From: an uncultured bacterium
Lineage (GTDB): Bacteria; Cyanobacteriota; Vampirovibrionia; Gastranaerophilales; Gastranaerophilaceae
Direction of reading: 5' to 3'
Assembly (NCBI GenBank): GCA_949290355.1
Contig: CASERN010000011.1
Coordinates: forward strand, 310,001 to 374,000
Length of the DNA: 64,000 bases
The translations under genes and the position numbers were made by a program. Below are positions 58,520 to 64,000 of this stretch, piece by piece (position 1 is the first letter of the stretch; every line of letters begins with the position of its first letter). Below the pieces are notes generated by a model that saw only the letters and a program-made list of their open reading frames with translations, had not been told where the DNA came from and searched no databases.

Positions 58520-60864
58520 GAAAAATAATTAAAAATGAAAATGAAGCAAGAAATTATTTATTGGAAATTATAGATGATATACATAAAAATGGTCCAACTA
58601 ATGCTATAAATTTAGAAATGCTTGCTTATATAAAGCACTTTTATCCAGAGACTTTTAAGGAAAAGGAAAATTTGCTATTATTAGAAATGGGATTGTTTTA
58701 TAAACCTTCTAATATTACTTCATTTAAAGAAAAAATATATTCTATATTTTCGGAAATAATAAAAAATAAAACAAATCAGTCTTATACTCCAGTTCAATAT
58801 AATATGGTGTCTAAAATTAAAAATAACAAAATTTTCTCATTCTCAGCTCCAACTAGCTCTGGAAAGTCTTTTTTATTTATGCAGCTAATAAAATCTTGCC
58901 AAGGAGATATAGTGATTGTTGTTCCCTCTAGGGCATTAATTGCTGAATATACTCATAAAGTATTAAATATAGTAAAAGATAACAATGAAATTTTAGTATT
59001 ACAATTTATTGAAAATGTGAATAAATTGCATACAAAAAGACGTATTTTTATTGTTACTCCTGAACGAGGAAAAGAATTATTTGCATATAATAATTCTTTT
59101 GATATTGAGATGTTTTTATTTGATGAAGCACAAATCTCAGAAGAGCCTGTTAGAGGAATGAAGTTTGATACTTTTGTTCAAAGGGCTGAAAAGCTATTTC
59201 CAAATGCCAAAAAAGTATTTGCACATCCGTTTATTAATAATCCAGAAGCCCAATTATATCGTAATAAATTAGCAAGAAATAGTTTACAATCAAAAGTCTA
59301 TAATCAATATTCTGTAGGCAAGATTTATATGAGTTATATCGCAAAATTGAACACTTTTTTTTATGCTCCACCACTAGGCATGCGACGGACAGTATTACAT
59401 AGAGCAACTACTTTTGATCCTATTTCACATATTTTAAATAATAATGGTGCTATATTAATATATACCTCAAAAAGCGGAATATATTCTCATCAATATCTAA
59501 ATAAATACAAGAAATATGTTGATATGTGTCCTAAATTAGAGAATGAGGAAGCAATTAAATTAATTGATTCTTTAAAAGAATATATTGGTTCAAACAATAA
59601 AGAAAAACTCTCAAAATTAATTGAAATGATGGCGCGAGGAATTGTCATTCATCATGGTTCAATCCCCTTAAAGGGAAGACTTCTTATTGAAGAATTTGTT
59701 AATAAAGGCTATGCCAAAATTTGTTTTTCAACTTCAACACTTTTACAAGGAATAAATATGCCCTTTGATGCCGTTTGGATAGATTATTATCATTTTGGCA
59801 ATAGTGATAAAGATATATTAGCTCTAAAAAATTTAGTTGGAAGAGCTGGTAGAAGTAATTCTTTAAATGAATTTAATTATGGATTTGTAATAATAAATGA
59901 TAGTAGTAGACGTAGTTTTTTTAAACGTATTCGTCAAAATGTTTTTATATCAGAAAAATCATTATTGGAAACAACTAATATAAATAATGTCGAAGAAGAT
60001 TTGCAAGATATTGTAGAAGCTGTTATGAATAATACTTTTGATGATGAACTTCAAATTACTAAAACTCAAAAGGAACGTTTAGAGAAACAAGACATAATTC
60101 CTCATATAGAATATGTTCTGACAAACTTAATTAAGGATAATAATGAAGCAATAACAGCAGAAGAATATTATGATATCAATAAGATAGAGCGTCAAAAATT
60201 AAAAGATTCTTTTAAAGCTATATTTTGTCAACATTTAAGACGAAATCATTTAGAAACAAATGAAGAACGTATCTTAAGCGCAAGTATACCTATATTATTG
60301 TGGCGTATTCAAGGGCGTTCTTTTAAACAAATAGTAGCAAATAGATTTTTATATGTTACTAGATATAAGGAAAGAAATGTATTAAAAAAGCAATTAGACA
60401 ACAACGAAATTACAATAGAACAATTTAAGACAAAATTGGATGCTTTAGAGTTAATAAAAACCCCACAGGCTCAGCCTATACCAAACAAATTGGTAGGATA
60501 TTTCCCACTATTTGGGTATAAAGCGAGATTAAATGATTTTGATTATGATTTATTAGTTTACGATACATATGATTATATGGATAAAGTTATATCATTGTCA
60601 TTGTGTAATCCAATTGCGGCTGCTTTTAAAATTTATTATGAACATACTAAAAATGAAAAAGCCTTTGCTTTATCAAATTACATACGTTATGGTACGAATG
60701 ATAACAAAGAAATTTTGCTGTTAAAATATGGTTTTAATTTTGAAGACATTGAGTGGCTCAAAGACTATATTGTAAAAATTGATGAAAACGAAATTATTTT
60801 TAATGAAAAAATTTCAGAACTAGACCACGAAAGATATGAAATAATACAAAGGTATATTTATTAG
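58510..60864 (+). CDS. HamB-like superfamily 2 helicase of a Hachiman-like system
   Basis: This 784-aa protein has SF2 helicase motifs: Walker A APTSSGKS (113-120), Ia VPSRALIAEY, II DEAQ (205-208), then HHGSIPL (381-387), motif V STSTLLQGINMPF (407-419) and motif VI NLVGRAGRS. The Ski2-like layout with a C-terminal unique domain matches HamB. It overlaps the nuclease gene by 10 bases and has site GGGGTAG before its ATG, so the pair is made together. Other nuclease-helicase defence pairs are possible. The name needs a profile search. Confidence 0.66.
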   Translation: MPIRKIIKNENEARNYLLEIIDDIHKNGPTNAINLEMLAYIKHFYPETFKEKENLLLLEMGLFYKPSNITSFKEKIYSIFSEIIKNKTNQSYTPVQYNMVSKIKNNKIFSFSAPTSSGKSFLFMQLIKSCQGDIVIVVPSRALIAEYTHKVLNIVKDNNEILVLQFIENVNKLHTKRRIFIVTPERGKELFAYNNSFDIEMFLFDEAQISEEPVRGMKFDTFVQRAEKLFPNAKKVFAHPFINNPEAQLYRNKLARNSLQSKVYNQYSVGKIYMSYIAKLNTFFYAPPLGMRRTVLHRATTFDPISHILNNNGAILIYTSKSGIYSHQYLNKYKKYVDMCPKLENEEAIKLIDSLKEYIGSNNKEKLSKLIEMMARGIVIHHGSIPLKGRLLIEEFVNKGYAKICFSTSTLLQGINMPFDAVWIDYYHFGNSDKDILALKNLVGRAGRSNSLNEFNYGFVIINDSSRRSFFKRIRQNVFISEKSLLETTNINNVEEDLQDIVEAVMNNTFDDELQITKTQKERLEKQDIIPHIEYVLTNLIKDNNEAITAEEYYDINKIERQKLKDSFKAIFCQHLRRNHLETNEERILSASIPILLWRIQGRSFKQIVANRFLYVTRYKERNVLKKQLDNNEITIEQFKTKLDALELIKTPQAQPIPNKLVGYFPLFGYKARLNDFDYDLLVYDTYDYMDKVISLSLCNPIAAAFKIYYEHTKNEKAFALSNYIRYGTNDNKEILLLKYGFNFEDIEWLKDYIVKIDENEIIFNEKISELDHERYEIIQRYIY

Positions 60865-62057
60865 TTTTTCAAATAGACATCCTCCATTTTCTCCAACTCC
60901 TGTTCTGCAAAGTCGGGAATTACATGCCCGTAAATGTCCATAGTGATTTGAATACTTGCGTGTCCGAGTAGTCTTGATACTACCATTGGTAGAATTCCAC
61001 TTTCTAAAGCTCTTGTTGCAAATGTATGTCGCATTGCATGAACATTCCTGTGTGGAATACCTAATTTCCTTTGAATTCTACTAAAAGCATCTAAAAAAGT
61101 TCCTGTATCTGTAAAATATCCGTCCTGACGTGGAAATACAAGGTTGAGTTTACTGTAATAGTCCTGTCCTAATTTCTTTTTGGTAATCTCCTGTTGTATT
61201 TTATATTGAGCTAACTCATTCATTATTGCTGGCAAAATACTAACAACACGATTAGAAGTTTTAGTTTTAGTATTATATACAAAACCTAAAATTGTTTTTG
61301 TGTCAGTATTTTTACTAAAATTTTTATTCCTTTGCACCTGTTTATTTATTCTTACGGTATTTCTATCAAAATTTACACAATCCCAAGTCAAACCAAGTAA
61401 TTCTCCAGCTCTAAGTCCAGTGAAAAAGTCAAATTTAATAGCCATACCATAATAATGTTTAGAACATTCTTCCATAATTCGTTCTTGTTCTTCTCTAGTA
61501 AAGACCTCTATTTCTTTTTTACCTTCGCGTATTAATTTTACTGTTGATAATGGATTTCTAATAATTTCTCCTCTTTTTAGTGCAAAATTAAGGCAACTAC
61601 TCATAACTAGATGTATATTTTCAACAGTTTTTTTTGATAAACCTCCTTTCCCTGTTAATTTTCCATAGCGGTAGAGATAATTATAAAAAGTTTGAATATC
61701 ATCTCCTGTTAAATTTGCTAATGGAATATTCCCTAGATGTGGTATTATATGTCTACGAATAATCATCTCATAACTTTGACTTGTTGATTCTCTTAATCCA
61801 TAGATTGCAGTTCCATAAAACCATTTTTCAAAATACTCTCCAACCTTAATACTCTTTGAACTTATATCAATCCCTGCATGATGTTTTTCCATTAAATCTT
61901 TTAAGAGTAGTCTTGCTTCTTTTTCGGTTTTTGCCCTGCAAGATTTAAATACTCTGTTACCTTTAACATCATAACCTATTTGAAATTTCGCAATCCATTT
62001 TCCGCTTCGCGATTCTTTAAATACGCTACCTTCACCATTACTTCTTCTTTTTGCCAT
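60861..62057 (-). CDS. int: Tyrosine site-specific integrase
   Basis: The 398-aa protein has an N-terminal arm-binding domain (GSVFKESRSGKWIAKFQIGY), a SAM-like core-binding domain (about 70-170) and a catalytic domain with Arg216 (GLRAGELLGL), His340/Arg343 (HAMRHTFATR), His366 (LGHAS) and Tyr376 (DIYGH). It is the Tn916/phage type common in low-GC bacteria. It presumably inserted the element at tRNA-fMet. Its start overlaps the stop of the serine recombinase by one base. Confidence 0.93.
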   Translation of the reverse strand: MAKRRSNGEGSVFKESRSGKWIAKFQIGYDVKGNRVFKSCRAKTEKEARLLLKDLMEKHHAGIDISSKSIKVGEYFEKWFYGTAIYGLRESTSQSYEMIIRRHIIPHLGNIPLANLTGDDIQTFYNYLYRYGKLTGKGGLSKKTVENIHLVMSSCLNFALKRGEIIRNPLSTVKLIREGKKEIEVFTREEQERIMEECSKHYYGMAIKFDFFTGLRAGELLGLTWDCVNFDRNTVRINKQVQRNKNFSKNTDTKTILGFVYNTKTKTSNRVVSILPAIMNELAQYKIQQEITKKKLGQDYYSKLNLVFPRQDGYFTDTGTFLDAFSRIQRKLGIPHRNVHAMRHTFATRALESGILPMVVSRLLGHASIQITMDIYGHVIPDFAEQELEKMEDVYLKN

Positions 62058-62638
62058 TACGCAATTCCCTTTCTTTCCTCTTTTACAAAATTGTAGAACG
62101 TATTAGTTTTTAGTTTTAATAATTCACACGCCTTTTTTGCAGTAATTTTGCGCCAAGACCAATCGTTATAAATCTCTTGCCAGTTATCAGGTTTTTTAAT
62201 TTTCTTTCGACCTTTGTATTTACCTTCTTTTTTCGCAACGGCTATTCCATCCTTTTGGCGTTCTAAAAGATTTGCTCGTTCAAATTCATAAATTGCACCA
62301 AGCATTGTAACCATTAGCTTACCTGCAGGCATGCTTGTATCTAATTTTTCTTTTATGCTTATAAGTTTTACTTTTTTATTTTCTAGAATATCTATGATAT
62401 TGAGTAAGTCTTTGGTACTTCTAGCGAGCCTTGAAAAATCTTTGACATAAACAGTATCGCCCTCTCTAACATAATCCAGCATATTTTGAAGTTCGGGGCG
62501 ATTTGTATCTTTAGCACTTCGTTTTTCTGTAAAAACTTTGGCAAATTCTAAATCTTTCATTGCTTCCATTTGACTTTCATAATTTTGTTCTTCTGTACTT
62601 ACTCTTATGTAAGCAAAGTTAAATCCTTTCGTAGTCAT
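62057..62638 (-). CDS. Serine recombinase (resolvase/invertase family)
   Basis: The 193-aa protein has the catalytic Ser14 in YIRVSTEEQN, Arg70/Arg73 in KDFSRLARST, the long E-helix region (GKLMVTMLGAIYEFERANLLERQ) and a C-terminal helix-turn-helix (ITAKKACELLKLKTNTFYNF). It could resolve multimers or invert a segment within the element. The ribosome binding site AAAGGAG is present. It is coupled to the integrase. Confidence 0.92.
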   Translation of the reverse strand: MTTKGFNFAYIRVSTEEQNYESQMEAMKDLEFAKVFTEKRSAKDTNRPELQNMLDYVREGDTVYVKDFSRLARSTKDLLNIIDILENKKVKLISIKEKLDTSMPAGKLMVTMLGAIYEFERANLLERQKDGIAVAKKEGKYKGRKKIKKPDNWQEIYNDWSWRKITAKKACELLKLKTNTFYNFVKEERKGIA

Positions 62639-63184
62639 CGTTTTATCTCCTTTTATTGTGATTTTTGCATTATTGGATATTGATGTTTGATTGTAAAGAC
62701 TTCCGCAAATATTTATTGGTAAATTAAAAAATCAACCCTAAACAAATATATTTCAAACGGTTTCAAAATGTTGTTTTAGACCATAACCTATTTAAAGACA
62801 TTTCTTAATCAATTTCTGTAAAGTTGATGATTTTTATACACGCATTTTCTGAATAAATTTTGAGAGTTTGTAATTTTATATGGAATAATACCTCTCGGCG
62901 GTTGAACATTTCATCATTAGCTTATTAACCACTTATGCTGAATTGTGCAAATTAGTTTATATCGCCAATGAAACTAATATGATTTTTAGGTAAATTAGTT
63001 GAAATTTACTTATTAAGTGCCGTTATTATTGAGCTATAGAGGGATTTTCTATGAGCAGATTTCAAATACAAATTTTATTATTTTTATTATCAACTAATAA
63101 CAATATCGGGTAATCTATTCTTACTCATATGCTTTTACTCTATCCATTAATAATTACACATGTATTTTTACATTTGCTTTAAAT
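62639..63184. other. Gene-free 546 bases, candidate origin region
   Basis: No gene is seen. It is AT-rich with several inverted repeats (ATTAGTTT/AAACTAAT near 62955-62990; GTAAATT/AAATTTAC near 62991-63010). It lies next to an HUH-protein gene and could hold the origin where that protein nicks. This is inference. Confidence 0.35.
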
Positions 63185-63754
63185 TTAATCCGCAGGTAGC
63201 CTAAAGCGACTATCATGTCTGTTATTATTGTGAAAATAAAGACCTTCTTTTTGCTTGGTTAAAACTTTACGCATTTTCTTTAAATCAAAATCAATTGTAT
63301 TGGTATAATCGTCTACAAATCTGAATGTTGCAGATTGCCTAACCGCATATTGTAAGAAATATATTGGGTTTTGAGTAGTTATATCATAAGCTCGTGATGC
63401 TTCTGCACCATATTTTTTAGTTATGCTTTCAACAATTTTGTTCGATATTCTTTTTTCTTGACCTGTATAAACAATTATGATGTGCAAGTGTGGCATTACT
63501 GTTTCTGGCGGTTCAAAAAGTTTAAGTTTAGAAACAGGTTTTCTGATAGGGCGTCCTTTTCTGCCATTATGAAACATTACATATTCGCCAAATCTTAAAC
63601 TTAAATTGCTTACACAAAATATGCAGGCAAAAGGCAGGTTTACTCTTTTGGCAAATCTATCCATAACCATTTTTAAACGATTTGCTTCTTTTTCTGCCTC
63701 TTTCATTGTCTTAAATTTAATTGAGTGTTCTATATTTATAAATTTAATATCCAT
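63185..63754 (-). CDS. HUH-type replication or mobilisation protein
   Basis: This 189-aa protein contains VMPHLHIIIVY, the His-hydrophobic-His metal motif (His89, His91) of HUH endonucleases, followed at about 40 residues by IYFLQYAVRQ with candidate nicking Tyr (132 or 136). That suits a rolling-circle Rep or small relaxase. At 189 aa it is short and has no helicase domain. A basic region (GRKGRPIRKPVSK) could bind DNA. It overlaps the next gene by 19 bases. Confidence 0.65.
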   Translation of the reverse strand: MDIKFINIEHSIKFKTMKEAEKEANRLKMVMDRFAKRVNLPFACIFCVSNLSLRFGEYVMFHNGRKGRPIRKPVSKLKLFEPPETVMPHLHIIIVYTGQEKRISNKIVESITKKYGAEASRAYDITTQNPIYFLQYAVRQSATFRFVDDYTNTIDFDLKKMRKVLTKQKEGLYFHNNNRHDSRFRLPAD

Positions 63755-63993
63755 TCTTTAATCTCCTTTATTTGTCTGGTAGTTAATCTTAATTTTTTGC
63801 TATTAGCGATAGCCCATTTTTTGTAATCGCTGTAAATTATATATTTTCTTCCGAGATTATCTTCTTTTAATAAGCTGTTAAAAGTTTTATCTTTATCTAG
63901 CCATTCCTTTATTTTTACAACGGAATAAATAAGTAAATGATTGGCAAGTGCGTAAATAACTTGATGATAGCCAATATGACTTTTATCTGACAC
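63736..63993 (-). CDS. Small protein at the window edge (85 aa, may be partial)
   Basis: A soluble, Lys-rich protein that I do not recognise. Its frame runs to a GTG at 63993 and has no stop before the window ends, so it may start further right. It is upstream of and overlaps the HUH gene by 19 bases. It could be a small DNA-binding partner (the tail LTTRQIKEIKEW looks helical). Confidence 0.5.
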   Translation of the reverse strand: MSDKSHIGYHQVIYALANHLLIYSVVKIKEWLDKDKTFNSLLKEDNLGRKYIIYSDYKKWAIANSKKLRLTTRQIKEIKEWILNL

Positions 63994-64000
63994 TTCTGCT

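Larger units (their letters stand above)
57562..64000. mobile_element. Integrative element with defence cargo (left part)
   Basis: The region from the tRNA-fMet remnant to the window's end holds a nuclease-helicase pair, a tyrosine integrase, a serine recombinase and an HUH-type protein. The cargo lies between the attachment site and the integrase, a common spot for defence genes. No conjugation genes or phage structural genes are seen, so it is probably a mobilisable or satellite element. The right end is outside the window. Confidence 0.75.

Noticed and set aside
63060-63112. 20-aa peptide MSRFQIQ...
   Set aside because: It has a GAGGG site but is too short and AT-rich to support without conservation data.

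Overview
The window is AT-rich, densely coded and uses the standard code. It reads as a fermentative, host-associated diderm bacterium. The best fit is the non-photosynthetic sister group of Cyanobacteria (Vampirovibrionia/Melainabacteria, for example Gastranaerophilales). Pointers are four type IV pilin-like proteins with the prepilin signature GFTLAEVLITLGIIGVVAA and its variants, PilT, TolC and MCE-domain envelope proteins, B-vitamin genes, and many lineage-specific proteins of unknown function. This assignment is inference from gene style, not a database result.

Layout. 1-3,700: two unknown small genes and a biotin-precursor operon bioF-bioG-bioC (minus strand). 3,743-5,303: two pilin-like genes. 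5,337-12,468: housekeeping (lysS, pilT, recF, yraN, queF, a glutamate/dicarboxylate symporter). 12,587-12,768: two tRNA-Pro genes. 12,937-18,064: a TPR membrane protein, a SEC-C protein, maf and an unusual U32-family protein. 18,131-19,757: two nearly identical tandem pilins with a variable loop. 19,942-25,958: an XRE regulator with a palindromic operator, malQ, a TPR/NHL protein, an orphan sugar-ABC permease preceded by a 44-residue membrane protein, a TrhP-like tRNA hydroxylase and a YqeG-like HAD phosphatase. 26,071-37,838: lineage-specific proteins mixed with a TolC/ArsP_2 efflux pair, a sugar nucleotidyltransferase, aroA, three tRNAs and a collapsed EmrB-type pseudogene. 37,882-50,014: galE, an acyltransferase, a secreted GH13 enzyme, an MCE protein, a degenerate sensor kinase, gdhA, SIMPL and EamA proteins. 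50,325-55,830: an AAA ATPase, a 5'-nucleotidase-like phosphoesterase, a GT2 glycosyltransferase and unknowns. 56,208-57,080: a MarR-cupin module with matching operators. 57,562 to the end: an integrative element sitting in a truncated tRNA-fMet, carrying a Hachiman-like nuclease-helicase pair, a tyrosine integrase, a serine recombinase and an HUH-type protein.

Two window-wide patterns are the main discoveries. First, at least fourteen genes (recF, queF, aroA, tolC, marR, trhP and others) have a -10 box ending 6-9 bases before the start codon and no ribosome binding site, so they should be transcribed as leaderless or nearly leaderless mRNAs. Operon-internal genes and pilins have ordinary leaders and ribosome binding sites. 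Second, at least eight unrelated proteins (AAA ATPase, metallophosphoesterase, GNAT-like and unknown) share a short Asn-rich N-terminal tag with a core like N-x-[ST]-F-[GEQNRS]-[AGKN], in place of a Sec signal. This could be an undescribed targeting or sorting tag.
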